Notes: generated by a model not told the origin, from the letters alone. A stretch of 45,537 nt of DNA from Arthrobacter sp. ES3-54 (GCF_029504395.1 NZ_JAQFIF010000022.1:1-45537); one strand, 5' to 3'. Counted from the stretch's first letter, positions 7,931-15,762 are shown. A program made the numbers and translations.

Positions 7931-8665
7931 ACCGGAATTCTACGTCCGCCACCACGGCATGACAGCAGCAAACCACAGCCGCCCCGCCCGGTCGAACCAA
8001 CGGAGCCGACCGAACTCTCAAGGGGACACGCTGTTGTCAGTCAGAGCCGTGGTGACGTTGGGTCGGCCGCGTCCGGCGCGCTGCCGAAGGCATCGAACCC
8101 GGCCTGGCCCCGGCCAATCAGCCGACAGTTGCCATGCGGGCGCGATTCGTTCTGAGTCCTCGGTCATCGCGGCGGGCGCGGGCAGGTCCGGCCGCTGAGG
8201 TCCCCTTAGCGCGGTATTTCCCCTCGTTGAGGGGAATCCCTGGCCGGCAGAGGTAGCGGCGTCTTGTTTCCGCTGCAAAACAGGCGGGCTGAAAGCGAAA
8301 CGGCGGTTCTTCGCGTCAGGTCAGCGGCGAAGGATGAAGATGAGGTCAGGAGGCCTCTGCCAGTCGGCGAAGTGTGACACCCACGAATATGGCCCACCCC
8401 CAATCCTTCGCTGGGCCCTATCCGTGGCGGTCATTCCGTCCCGGATAGGGGCCGGGAAGAGTGGGATCCTTGCGCGGCAAACCTGCGTCGATGAACTTCG
8501 TGCTCGATCAGGACGAGGAGCTCGGAACTCGCATGTGATGCGTCCGCGTTCTGGACTTGGCGAAGCGACTGTGGCGCAGCCTGCGGAGGTCATCAGCTGG
8601 CACCAGAGGCCAAGCTCCGTATCTGTGGAATACCCGCTCGGGGTGCTCCGGGCCGACTGATTTGG
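7931..8665. other. Gene-poor stretch
   Basis: About 735 bases with no convincing gene. TTCCCCTC (8218-8225) and GAGGGGAA (8229-8236) form a small stem-loop. Open frames on both strands (for example 8334-8660 plus) have no start signals or coherent protein character. Confidence 0.45.
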
Positions 8666-8959
8666 TCATGCGGCTAGTCTCGGTGCGACGTCGGGCCGGC
8701 CCCTGTGACGGGTGCTCTCCGGATGTGTGGCGAGAGTTTCCGCCCCGGAATCTTTAAGTGCCCGGAGCGCTTCATGGGAGTCGCAGCGAAGCTGATTTAG
8801 GTCCAGCTGAACAGCGAATCCCGGCAGGATCCGTTCGGCGCGGCGCACCACGGCAAGTAGACCGCGTACGTTGTCGGAGGTGAGTCTGCCGGAAGGCCGG
8901 ACAATGACGGAGCTGGCGTCCATGTCAACGGAGACAGTGACGGCGAGTTTGGTGGTCAT
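8666..8959 (-). CDS. STAS-like domain protein
   Basis: 97 residues. MTTKLAVTVSVDMDASSVIVRPSGRL is the two-strand opening typical of STAS/SpoIIAA-like domains, followed by a helix (SDNVRGLLAVVRRAERIL), a buried strand (FAVQLDLNQLRCDSHEAL) aligned with the usual VVLDLS...DSSGL segment, and a helix (RALKDSG). The serine normally phosphorylated in anti-anti-sigma factors falls in CDSHEAL. Such proteins act in partner-switching regulation or as small sensors. No kinase or phosphatase partner is nearby. The last 15 residues look disordered. Confidence 0.6.
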   Translation of the reverse strand: MTTKLAVTVSVDMDASSVIVRPSGRLTSDNVRGLLAVVRRAERILPGFAVQLDLNQLRCDSHEALRALKDSGAETLATHPESTRHRGRPDVAPRLAA

Positions 8960-9130
8960 AGAAACAAAGCTCTCTACGAAACACGGAGAGGCCGTCTGCA
9001 GGACCTCACCCCAAGAATACCTTTGATGGCTGCAGGCAACCAGATTTTTTGTGAGTTGCGTTACACGGCGGTACGCTGCGGAAACGCGCGGACTCCGGCA
9101 ACTTCGCTTTAGTGGTCGAAGTTATCAACT

Positions 9131-9163
9131 GTCAGGTTGGGGTATACCCAACCTGACGTCAGG
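9131..9163. repeat. Nested palindromes
   Basis: GTCAGGTTGGG (9131-9141) and CCCAACCTGAC (9147-9157) form a perfect 11-bp inverted repeat around GTATA, and its right arm overlaps a second perfect 12-bp palindrome, CCTGACGTCAGG (9152-9163). Could be an operator, a recombination site or a transposon relic; no gene starts within 500 bases. Confidence 0.5.
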
Positions 9164-9299
9164 AAGGGGCCGGCATTCGAGTCAGGCTACGGTCGCTTGT
9201 GCTACTGACTGACACTTTCCTTCAGATTCATAGAGTCTGACAGCGTTCTTCGGCGGGCGGGCCAGGTTTGCCCCAGCCTTACTTGAGCTGAAATTCGGC

Positions 9300-9359
9300 C
9301 TAGAGCGGGTAGTGGTCGGAGATGCGCCAGGAGAATTCGTTTCGGGTGAGTCGAGCCAT
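9300..9359 (-). pseudogene. Possible C-terminal remnant of an endonuclease/exonuclease/phosphatase protein
   Basis: The minus strand reads RLTRNEFSWRISDHYPL followed by a stop. SDHYPL is the characteristic C-terminal active-site strand of EEP-superfamily nucleases (SDHxP). Only about 20 codons remain, so the identification is tentative. Confidence 0.3.
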
Positions 9360-9658
9360 GATGGAGGGATGAGGTCGAACGAGCCGGCTAGGCGCCGGGG
9401 CCGGGACGCGCGTTGAAGCTTGCCTGCAGGGGCTGCAACGTCTGATAGCTGATCGGTTGGCGGTTCGCCGTTGCCTGGTCGCCGTGACCGGGGCCTTCGG
9501 TGCCCGTGACCTCTTGTCGGGTTCAGATCCGGCGGGACGCGCTACGTCTCCGGGTCGCCGGCAGTCAAAGCACAGTCTTGTCCAGCAGCCGCATTGCTGG
9601 CATGATCTGCGTCAATTGCGAGTCGGATTGGCTGGATGGCAACCACTACGGAGTCTAG

Positions 9659-9775
9659 ATGAGCATGGTTGAATTGAACGACGTGCAGGAGTCCGGAAAG
9701 TTCGAGTACCCGGCCGAAGGTGCAGCCGACATCCACGCATACCTCTCGGACGACCACCGGACGTTTCCCGCGTGA
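9659..9775 (+). CDS. 38-codon ORF overlapping the next start codon
   Basis: Starts ATG at 9659 with GGAG 8 nt upstream (CGGAGTCTAG) and reads MSMVELNDVQESGKFEYPA then EGAADIHAYLSDDHRTFPA. Its TGA overlaps the GTG start of the enoyl-CoA hydratase-like gene (GTGA overlap), the arrangement of translational coupling. It is too short to assign; it may be a leader peptide or the surviving N-terminus of a deleted gene. Confidence 0.45.
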   Translation: MSMVELNDVQESGKFEYPAEGAADIHAYLSDDHRTFPA

Positions 9776-10617
9776 GCTCCTCCACGACACCGGGTGCCTG
9801 GACCTTCGATACCATCACCGTGCAGAGAGACGGACCGGTCCTGTTCGCCGAGATCCTCGCCCCACCCATGAACCTCCTGGGTCCGGAGCTGGTTCGCGAT
9901 CTCGTTTCGCTAATCCAGCGAGCCGAAGCAGACACGGCTTGCAGGGTGGTGGTGTTCAAGAGCGGTGACCCTGACTACTTCATCTCGCATGTCGACCTGA
10001 CGCGGATCCCGGAGTACCGGCAAGAAGCGGCGAAGCTGACTGGAGTCCCTTCAATTGCGCTCCTGTTCCGCTACCTAAGCGCAAGTCGCCTCGTCACCAT
10101 CGCGCAGATCGAGGGTCGTGTACGGTCTGGAGGCAGCGAGTTCGTGCTGGCGTGCGACATGCGCTTCGCCGCGCTCGAGTCCGCCGTCTTTGCGCAGTTC
10201 GAGTCGGCGTTCGGTCAAATCCCCGGCGGCGGCGCAACCCAGTACCTCGCCCGGCTCATGGGGCGCGCACGCGCCCTCGAAGTCCTGCTAAGCGCCGAGG
10301 ATTACTCCGCAGACCTCGCCGAACGCTACGGCTGGATAAATCGAGCCCTGCCCGCTAATGCGCTCGGTGCGTTCGTTCGGGCCCTCGCCGAGCGGATCGC
10401 GCAATTTCCTCCCGCTGGCGTCCTCGCGATTAAAGACCGCATCAACGCGATCACCCTCGCGCCGACCGATGACTTCCGTCGAGATTCCGATCTCTTCGGC
10501 GAGGAGGTGCGCAACGCAGAGACGCAACACCGCATCAACGCCGCCATGCACCATGGCCTGCAAACCCGACACGCGGAAATGGAGTTCGCCAACATCATCG
10601 ATGGTCTGGCGACGTAA
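9772..10617 (+). CDS. Enoyl-CoA hydratase/isomerase family protein
   Basis: 281 residues, crotonase fold. The GTG start overlaps the preceding 38-residue ORF. Crotonase landmarks: GPVLFAEILAPPMNLLG near the N-terminus, an oxyanion-hole strand ARGG-like VRSGGSEFVLACDMRFAA (about 122-139), and FESAFGQIPGGGATQYLARLMGRARALEVLLS (about 146-177), where the Glu in FES sits at the position of a catalytic glutamate of hydratases. FKSGDPDYFISHVDL replaces the usual F.aG.D stretch, so CoA-binding detail differs. Predicted to act on an acyl-CoA thioester, but no acyl-CoA pathway genes surround it, so the substrate is unknown. The C-terminal EMEFANIIDGLAT is complete. Confidence 0.85.
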   Translation: MSSSTTPGAWTFDTITVQRDGPVLFAEILAPPMNLLGPELVRDLVSLIQRAEADTACRVVVFKSGDPDYFISHVDLTRIPEYRQEAAKLTGVPSIALLFRYLSASRLVTIAQIEGRVRSGGSEFVLACDMRFAALESAVFAQFESAFGQIPGGGATQYLARLMGRARALEVLLSAEDYSADLAERYGWINRALPANALGAFVRALAERIAQFPPAGVLAIKDRINAITLAPTDDFRRDSDLFGEEVRNAETQHRINAAMHHGLQTRHAEMEFANIIDGLAT

Positions 10618-10704
10618 TCCAACGGCGCCTCCGTATCGGCGGGACCAGGTCGCCACGCATCCGAGTGTTCGCGCGGAGCCTCCGTGCATCAGGCATTCCG
10701 ATGA

Positions 10705-11121
10705 GCGAAGACAGCCCGGAAGGCGGAACGCCCGTAACTCTCCAAGGCCTTGGACCGGCTAGAGATCGGTGACGTGCTCACGGTGTGGAAGCTCGACCGT
10801 CTGGGGCGCAACACCCGGCATGTCCTGGACGTCATCGAGACTGTCCGGGAACAGAGAGCTGGTTTCCGTTCGCTGACGGAGGGACTGGACACAACCGGGC
10901 CGATGGGCACCGCGATGCTGACGGTCATGGCCGCGTTCGCGCAGCTGGAGCGGGACACGATGATCGATCGCACGAGGGCTGTTCTCGCCGCGGCCGCGGC
11001 TAACAACCGCCACGGTGGAGGGCCCCGCAAAGTGGACGACGCTGCCGCTGCCCGGGCCAGGGAACTCAATGGCAAAGGCACTAGCGCCTCCGACATCGGC
11101 AAGATGCTCGGAGTCTCCTGA
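10705..11121 (+). pseudogene. Serine resolvase/invertase, truncated and stop-interrupted
   Basis: The central resolvase domain is clear: EIGDVLTVWKLDRLGRN, then GFRSLTEGLDTTGPMGTAM, AAFAQLERDTMIDRTRA and a C-terminal GPRKVD linker. Upstream in the same frame AKTARKAERP-stop-LSKALDRLE continues the family pattern, so a TAA at 10735 interrupts the gene, and another stop (TGA) lies at 10702. The N-terminal part with the catalytic serine is missing and the helix-turn-helix ends early at KMLGVS-stop, where members continue with a recognition helix. It cannot be active as it stands. It may be the remnant of a Tn3- or Tn402-type resolvase. Confidence 0.8.
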
Positions 11122-11132
11122 AACCTGACACC

Positions 11133-11261
11133 CTAAGCGGCGGTAGGCTCCATTGCCCGCTCGACGGCGAGCCCAGCAGGGCTCATTTCCGTGCCCGTGG
11201 TCGTTTCGACCTCCACGACCATCGTTCCGTCCGGGTAGCTTCTGCGCGTCATTTTTCTCAT
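11133..11261 (-). CDS. Possible small protein
   Basis: 42 residues, MRKMTRRSYPDGTMVVEVE then TTTGTEMSPAGLAVERAMEP, with AAGG upstream of the ATG. Charged, soluble, no family recognised. Chance is possible. Confidence 0.3.
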   Translation of the reverse strand: MRKMTRRSYPDGTMVVEVETTTGTEMSPAGLAVERAMEPTAA

Positions 11262-11331
11262 GCCCTTGAGTATGCGGCCCCGGGCCTGTGCGCGCGTCGA
11301 CGCCACCTGCCGCACACATGAGGGCCGGTAC

Positions 11332-11466
11332 ATGGGCAAGGAATACAACAAGGTCACCGAGATCGTCAAGATGGGCATGGAGTCGCTCTTCACGGGCACC
11401 AACGGCGGACTCATCGGCATCGGAACGCTCCGACCCGGACCGGGAATTCCGCGACTTCATCCTGGC
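11332..11466 (+). pseudogene. Frame-disrupted gene fragment, possibly phage-like
   Basis: One frame reads MGKEYNKVTEIVKMGMESLF then TGTNGGLIGIG; an overlapping frame continues SDPDREFRDFILAP. Joined by a frameshift near 11430 they look like one polypeptide end. The pattern is reminiscent of phage head-morphogenesis proteins, but I cannot confirm it. Confidence 0.25.
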
Positions 11467-11767
11467 GCCGTCGCCACCGCCGGGGGCCGCAACTCGCACG
11501 AGACCCCGTTGTCGGCCTGGCTGAAGTAGGCGGCCGGACTGGCAGGAACTGAAAGAACCCGCAGGTCAGGGGATTGACGGGCCTCACCAAGCACCTTAGG
11601 TTTTACTCATCCGTTCGCGCGGTGCTGGGGGACAAAGCGAAGACCGGTTACAAACAGAAGTGCAGTCAACGGTTGGGCTGGCTTTTCAAGCAGTGCGGTG
11701 TGACGACGGTGAACCGTTGCCGCCGGCAATGGTTCGTGATTTGAACCAACTGCTTTGAGGGGAAAGT

Positions 11768-12580
11768 ATGTTCAACCGCACCATGTCATCTCTCAGGGGC
11801 GCTTTGGGTCTTGGCGCCATCCTCCTTCTCTCCATCTCGCTCATCAGCCCGGCCGAGGCCGCACCGACCACAAGCTCGCCAACGGCTTCCAGCCCCCGGG
11901 CAAATGTGAAAGTGCTGCCCGGGCTTCAGCCGTGCGTCGACCAGGCAGTCAAGCAGAAGCTCCGGCAGTGGGTCTGCAACGCAGAAGGCCTCACGATCAA
12001 TAAGGATGCTGCGGGTCGCCAGGTCAACACCTTCGTGAAGAAGAAGTCGACCGACTACACCACGGCCGTCACCCAGCCCCGGACAGGAATCGTGACCCAG
12101 GCCGACGACTACGACAGCTGGTGCGAATTCGGCACCATCTGCAACAGAAAAATCACCAACTATATCGCCGAAACCAAGGGCAACGCAGCCTACGGGGACC
12201 AGAGGGGCGCCATCGGATCCTATGACGCCATCCTTCGCACCAGCCTCAACGGCCGCCAGGCACAGTGGAAGGCTACGGTCATTTGGGACAATGGCCCCCG
12301 ACTGACATTCAGCTCGACACAGGTTCAATGCACCGAGCACACGTTCATTCCCCTCATCTGCGGCAACCACAAGCTGAACAACGTCAGCCCGACGACGACC
12401 TCCCCGGGTTTCCGGGTTGACTACCCGCTGATCTACGGAAATCGCCTCAACAACAGCAACAACTACCACGGCTCATTCCAGACGTCGTTCACCCCGGCCG
12501 GCTACCCGACATACAAGGCCGCGAACCTGGCAGCGATGACGTTCAACTGCAGTGGCACCGCCATCTGCAAATTCCCCTAG
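11768..12580 (+). CDS. Secreted protein of unknown function
   Basis: 270 residues with a textbook Sec signal peptide: MFNRTMSSLRGALGLGA, a hydrophobic core ILLLSISLISP and cleavage after AEA near residue 31. A strong GAGGGGA ribosome-binding site fixes the start. The mature part has a Ser/Thr/Pro linker (APTTSSPTASSP), then a basic helix (QAVKQKLRQWVCNAEG) and a probably beta-rich domain (AQWKATVIWDNGPRLTFSSTQVQC). Eight cysteines (C56, C69, then pairs near 118-125, 197-206 and 260-266) would make four disulfides, as expected for an extracellular protein. Asn-rich NRLNNSNNYHGSF lies before the C-terminal strands. Followed directly by a strong terminator. Confidence 0.8.
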   Translation: MFNRTMSSLRGALGLGAILLLSISLISPAEAAPTTSSPTASSPRANVKVLPGLQPCVDQAVKQKLRQWVCNAEGLTINKDAAGRQVNTFVKKKSTDYTTAVTQPRTGIVTQADDYDSWCEFGTICNRKITNYIAETKGNAAYGDQRGAIGSYDAILRTSLNGRQAQWKATVIWDNGPRLTFSSTQVQCTEHTFIPLICGNHKLNNVSPTTTSPGFRVDYPLIYGNRLNNSNNYHGSFQTSFTPAGYPTYKAANLAAMTFNCSGTAICKFP

Positions 12581-12587
12581 CAAGACA

Positions 12588-12625
12588 GCGTGTGGCCCTG
12601 CCAAGGTGGAGGCAGGGCCACACGC
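12588..12625 (+). terminator. Strong 15-bp terminator stem-loop
   Basis: GCGTGTGGCCCTGCC (12588-12602) pairs perfectly with GGCAGGGCCACACGC (12611-12625), loop AAGGTGGA, eight bases after the stop of the secreted-protein gene. Confidence 0.75.
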
Positions 12626-12645
12626 ATCAGCAATGAGGAGTAGCC

Positions 12646-13083
12646 ATGTGGAGTGACGTGCCGGAGGCGGAGCCATCCGCGGCATGGGTGGAGCTTACTG
12701 AGAACGGCTGGGGGGCGCTCATGGGATGGGCAGCCGGAGCGGAGAACCTGCGCCGCCGCCCGTCTTCGGACTCGGGAAGGACCGTCACCGGCTATACCGA
12801 GCAAGCCGGGGTCCGGCGGCATTTCGAGGAGCCGTTCACTGCTGCGGACCGGGAGGGAGTCGATGACGACATCGACGAATACCTGCGGGCAGCCGATCTG
12901 CCGCCGCGTCCGCGGGGATACAGCTGGTACATCCGTGTTCCCGATGGCTATGCGTCCCCGGATTCGTTCCTGACCGACGTCGACGCTGCAGTCCTCAAGG
13001 CTGCAGGCGCCACAGTCCACCCCCGGCAGCTCCGGCCGATCTTCGAAGCCGTGCTCCGAGGCATCTACGCAGAGGGAAGCTGA
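12646..13083 (+). CDS. Hypothetical cytoplasmic protein
   Basis: 145 residues. A strong GAGGAG lies 9 nt before the ATG. Features: AWVELTENGWGALMGWAAGAENL near the N-terminus, TGYTEQAGVRRHFEEPFT, an acidic DDDIDEYLRAADLPPRPRGYSWYIRVPDGYASPDSF (about 74-109) and a terminal helix DVDAAVLKAAGATVHPRQLRPIFEAVLRGIY. No signal or membrane segment, no recognised family. It stands alone behind the terminator at 12588-12625. Confidence 0.65.
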   Translation: MWSDVPEAEPSAAWVELTENGWGALMGWAAGAENLRRRPSSDSGRTVTGYTEQAGVRRHFEEPFTAADREGVDDDIDEYLRAADLPPRPRGYSWYIRVPDGYASPDSFLTDVDAAVLKAAGATVHPRQLRPIFEAVLRGIYAEGS

Positions 13084-13233
13084 CGGCTGTTGCCCAAGGC
13101 CAAGTCGAGCCGCACCCGAAGCGGCCTCGCGAGCTGGAGGATCGTGGCCTTCGGAACTGACAGAGGTCAACTTCGTTTCGCCACCGGCGAGCTTGGCCTG
13201 AAGCTCATCAATGAGCGGTTCTAGAGGCGCGCC

Positions 13234-13644
13234 GTGCCGACCAGTGAGGGGCGCAAGCGCATGGAGCCGCGGATGACTCGCGGCTCCTGGAAGTTCGGAG
13301 CCTGGTCCGCCGGCGGACAGATCGTGGTCAGTGCATTGCTCGCCCTCAACAAGCTCTGGTCAGAAAAGGGATTCGACGCCGTATCCTTCTGGATCTACAC
13401 GGCCTGGTTCGCGGTTAGCGTGGCGCAGTTCCTGTATCTGCTCCGGGTCCGGAGAAACGACTCACCCTTCTGGATGAGGAGGAAGCCCGCCGGGCCGGCT
13501 GGGACCGTCGGGGAAGGTTGTTGTAATCCCGGCTTCGGCGCCGGGATTCTGGCCCCGGTGAGCCTGTTTGCATCCCTCACCCGCTCTAGGCGTCCGGCCG
13601 ATTTACCTCGTCGGCGTTGCTGGTCAGGTCGGCACCTTCGTTGA
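13234..13644 (+). CDS. Small membrane protein, C-terminus probably frameshifted
   Basis: 136 residues from GTG 13234 (GAGG upstream; ATGs at 13261 and 13273 are alternatives). Two hydrophobic segments, about 27-44 (GGQIVVSALLALNKLW) and 52-72 (FWIYTAWFAVSVAQFLYLL), flanked by basic residues, are convincing. After about residue 88 the frame runs through a strong stem-loop (13525-13548) and overlaps the convergent gene by 59 nt, with unlikely composition (RSRRPADLPRRRCWSG). A TAA in another frame sits exactly at the foot of that stem-loop, so the real gene probably ends near 13526. Confidence 0.5.
   Translation: MPTSEGRKRMEPRMTRGSWKFGAWSAGGQIVVSALLALNKLWSEKGFDAVSFWIYTAWFAVSVAQFLYLLRVRRNDSPFWMRRKPAGPAGTVGEGCCNPGFGAGILAPVSLFASLTRSRRPADLPRRRCWSGRHLR
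13525..13548. terminator. Terminator-like stem-loop between convergent genes
   Basis: AATCCCGGC (13525-13533) and GCCGGGATT (13540-13548) form a perfect 9-bp stem with loop TTCGGC, located between the ends of the convergent genes 13234 (plus) and 14425 (minus). Confidence 0.6.
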
Positions 13645-14425
13645 TCTGGACCGCTTCGATCTGCGGATCGGCGATGAGGTCTGCGACGAGGCCGGGGCTG
13701 CCGGCGACGATGGTGGAGTCGAAGTCGATCTCCGTGACCATGACCCAGGCCCTGTCCTCAGGCCAGAGCAGGTTCGGTGATTGCGGCCAGTACGGGTCGC
13801 GGTTCCAGGGGGCGTCCTGAATCCACGGGCCGTCCGTGAAGGTCCGCGGGGCGGCGGCGAACAGGTAATAGTCGCGCCCCGGGAGTGACAGCCGCGAGTT
13901 CTTCATTGTCTTTGCGGGCAGCAGACCGGCCCCGGAGCGGTGCGCCGCCGTGAGCTTCCCAAGGATCCCCGGAAGTCGGCCCCGGACCGCAGTCAGCTGC
14001 CGGTATCCCGCTGAGCCTGTGAACCCGCCCCAGCCTTCCCAGACCGCGGCGACACCGCTGTCCGGCGTGGTGGTGTGCCTGCAAAGGACCGTTGCCACCG
14101 GTTCGAGGGTGTGGACGGCGAGGTTTCCCTGGTCCGGTTCCGAGTACCGCCACCCGTTCGAGTCGAGAACCTCCCGGTGTTCCCCGACCTCGGGTCCGGC
14201 CAGCCGGTGGTACTGCGCCAGCGGGTGCATGGTCTTGCCGAAGACGCGGGCCACCTCAGCCCACATCACGGGCCCGCCGTCCTCGCCCGTGGGCCGATCC
14301 CTTCGCGCCGGATGGAACACCCGGGCATAGGCAGGGAAGCCGCGCGGCACGACGTTCAGATCCTGACCGCCGGTGTCCAGCGAGGGGCGCAGCCAGCTTC
14401 CACGCTCAGCATCAATCGGTTCCAC
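13586..14425 (-). CDS. Hypothetical protein, paralogue of 1039-1959
   Basis: 279 residues. Block-by-block similarity to the protein at 1039-1959: SWLRPSLDT, VPRGFPAYARVFHPARRDRP, MHPLAQYHRLAG, GWRYSEP, AVWEGWGGFTGS, LPGRDYYLFAAAP, NLLWPEDRAWVMVTEIDFDSTIVAG, EGADLTSNADEVNRPDA. The conserved WEGWGG and TEIDFDSTIVAG segments must be structurally or functionally important. No known catalytic motif is seen. It is shorter than its paralogue by a loop after the VPRGFPAYAR block and by the C-terminal tail. Function unknown. Confidence 0.8.
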   Translation of the reverse strand: MEPIDAERGSWLRPSLDTGGQDLNVVPRGFPAYARVFHPARRDRPTGEDGGPVMWAEVARVFGKTMHPLAQYHRLAGPEVGEHREVLDSNGWRYSEPDQGNLAVHTLEPVATVLCRHTTTPDSGVAAVWEGWGGFTGSAGYRQLTAVRGRLPGILGKLTAAHRSGAGLLPAKTMKNSRLSLPGRDYYLFAAAPRTFTDGPWIQDAPWNRDPYWPQSPNLLWPEDRAWVMVTEIDFDSTIVAGSPGLVADLIADPQIEAVQINEGADLTSNADEVNRPDA

Positions 14426-14469
14426 GGCCTCAGCCTAGTCCGCAGCGCGGCTGCTGACGGGGTGGGCCC

Positions 14470-14658
14470 TCACATGTCACTGGTCCAGGTCGGCGCAAGC
14501 GGCTCGCCCTCCGATCCAGGCAGCGGGCCGCACCAGCCGCGGGCATGTCCTCGCCTTTTCACGGCCCGCTCCAAGGGATTAAGCCGGAACACGTCATCCG
14601 AGGTGAAGTTGCCCGTGGTGGCGGATCCGCCCGTCCTGAATAACCCGAGGGCCCACAA
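14470..14658 (-). CDS. Possible small hypothetical protein
   Basis: 62 residues, MWALGLFRTGGSATTGNFTS then DDVFRLNPLERAVKRRGHA and a Gly/Pro-rich end. Third codon positions are mostly G or C, supporting coding, but there is no clear ribosome-binding site or family. Confidence 0.3.
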   Translation of the reverse strand: MWALGLFRTGGSATTGNFTSDDVFRLNPLERAVKRRGHARGWCGPLPGSEGEPLAPTWTSDM

Positions 14659-14745
14659 CGTCGCCCTTGCATAGGCAGGTGCTGAGGGCCGGAGACTTCA
14701 CGAGTACATCTCGTAATCCATGGGCATGCGGACATTCTCCTCCGG

Positions 14746-14940
14746 TTACTTGCCGTTTTTCTGGGGTGCTGCCTTGGCGGTCTTTCGGGTCGATACCCAG
14801 CATGCTGCCCAGAGCCCTGCGACGAGCAACAGGGTTTCGGTTCCGTTCGGAGCCATGCCGAACAACGCCAGGACGTAGGGCGCGGCGAACACCAGCACCA
14901 CGGTGCCGGCAAGGGCGAAGACGACAGCTCTGGAAGTCAT
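14746..14940 (-). CDS. Small membrane protein, hypothetical
   Basis: 64 residues from the ATG at 14940 (a TTG six bases upstream is possible). Two hydrophobic helices, about 5-27 (AVVFALAGTVVLVFAAPYVLALF) and 35-50 (ETLLLVAGLWAACWV), end in a lysine-rich tail (RKTAKAAPQKNGK) that should stay cytoplasmic. No family recognised. Confidence 0.55.
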   Translation of the reverse strand: MTSRAVVFALAGTVVLVFAAPYVLALFGMAPNGTETLLLVAGLWAACWVSTRKTAKAAPQKNGK

Positions 14941-15342
14941 GACCAAACCGTATTGCCGAACAGCTCCATGCTTCTGACCTTCATATGTTGAGGCAGAGCC
15001 TAGACCGGGGCGGCGCCACGCCCAACTGTCCGTGGCCCTGGTTCCTCGGGACCAGCCCGCGGCTCCTCAGCCTCACTGGACTGTGATTTTGATTCCGGCG
15101 ACCGCCCCGGTCCAAGCGCCGGTCGGGTCTGGGCGGGTCAGCTGGGCACCGACGTACCCTTTCTGCACCTACCAGGGAATGACCGATCAGATCGAATTCT
15201 CATCACTTCCGCAGGGATTCACCACCACAGTGCTGCAACCGATGGGCGCCGATCAGTCTGAATGGTTGCCGAGAACAAAAAATCCGGCGTGATCCGCAGA
15301 TAGGGGGTGGACATCGTCCCTCCCGGCCGCCAACGCTCATGC

Positions 15343-15390
15343 AGGTGCTCAGGTGCTCAGGTGCTCAGGTGCTCAGGTGCTCAGGTGCTC
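15343..15390. repeat. Six tandem copies of the octamer AGGTGCTC
   Basis: Six perfect consecutive copies. Because eight is not a multiple of three, copy-number change would shift any overlapping frame, but no real gene overlaps it. Confidence 0.9.
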
Positions 15391-15581
15391 AGGGCCCTGG
15401 AGCAGGGGGAGTTGTGTCATTTGTCGGGTCTTTGGATTTGTTTCCGCATGAGGGGCCCCGTCAACCTGCATCACTGCGTAGTCGCCTCAGGTGGCGCGGA
15501 CGGCCACTTTGCGCCGAAAGGTAGGGCTCCTGCCTGGAAACTGAATCGGGCCGGAGCCGTGGATAGGTCGGGGAACTCTCG

Positions 15582-15743
15582 CTACCACCACGCGTTCAGA
15601 CTGCTGTAGTCGGAGATGTCAGCGATGACACACTGCACGTATACGATCTCCTCGACCGCGAAGCCGGCAGCGCGGGCGATCGACATGACGTTGTGCCAGG
15701 CCAGCGCCGTCTCTTCCTCGATGGTTCCCTCGTGATACTTCCG
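15582..15743 (-). pseudogene. RidA/YjgF-family fragment
   Basis: The minus strand reads GTIEEETALAWHNVMSIARA then AGFAVEEIVYVQCVIADISDY and ends SSLNAWW-stop. This matches the RidA pattern (helix with N.. along L..AG, then V....V...D...F...N). Only about 54 codons remain and a TGA (15744-15746) closes the frame upstream, so the N-terminal half and the catalytic arginine region are missing. Intact RidA proteins deaminate reactive enamines/imines. Confidence 0.55.
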
Positions 15744-15762
15744 TCACGACGCAGTGCGTGCA

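Larger units (their letters stand above)
8960..9658. other. Gene-poor stretch with palindromes and a nuclease-tail remnant
   Basis: About 700 bases. It contains the nested palindromes at 9131-9163 and a possible remnant of a nuclease C-terminus at 9300-9359. The rest, including 9360-9658, shows no coherent frame. Confidence 0.45.
11122..11767. other. Remnant-rich stretch
   Basis: About 645 bases between the resolvase pseudogene and the secreted-protein gene. It holds a possible small minus-strand ORF (11133-11261) and a broken plus-strand fragment (11332-11466). The part from 11530 to 11750 shows nothing recognisable; GAGGGGA just before 11768 is the next ribosome-binding site. Confidence 0.45.

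Noticed and set aside
6407..8155. 582-codon plus-strand open frame
   Set aside because: It is antisense to the well-supported CYTH-CHAD gene and arises from its high-GC codons.
9518..9530. GGGTTCAGATCC resembling a tRNA T-loop
   Set aside because: The invariant A after the purine is G and no cloverleaf can be built around it.
13090..13224. 44-codon ORF between 12646-13083 and 13234-13644
   Set aside because: The TTG start has no ribosome-binding site, the internal GTG has GGAGG only 3 bases away, and no family is visible.
15032..15292. 86-codon plus ORF from GTG 15032
   Set aside because: No ribosome-binding site, no structure or family; kept only as a note in the gene-free stretch.
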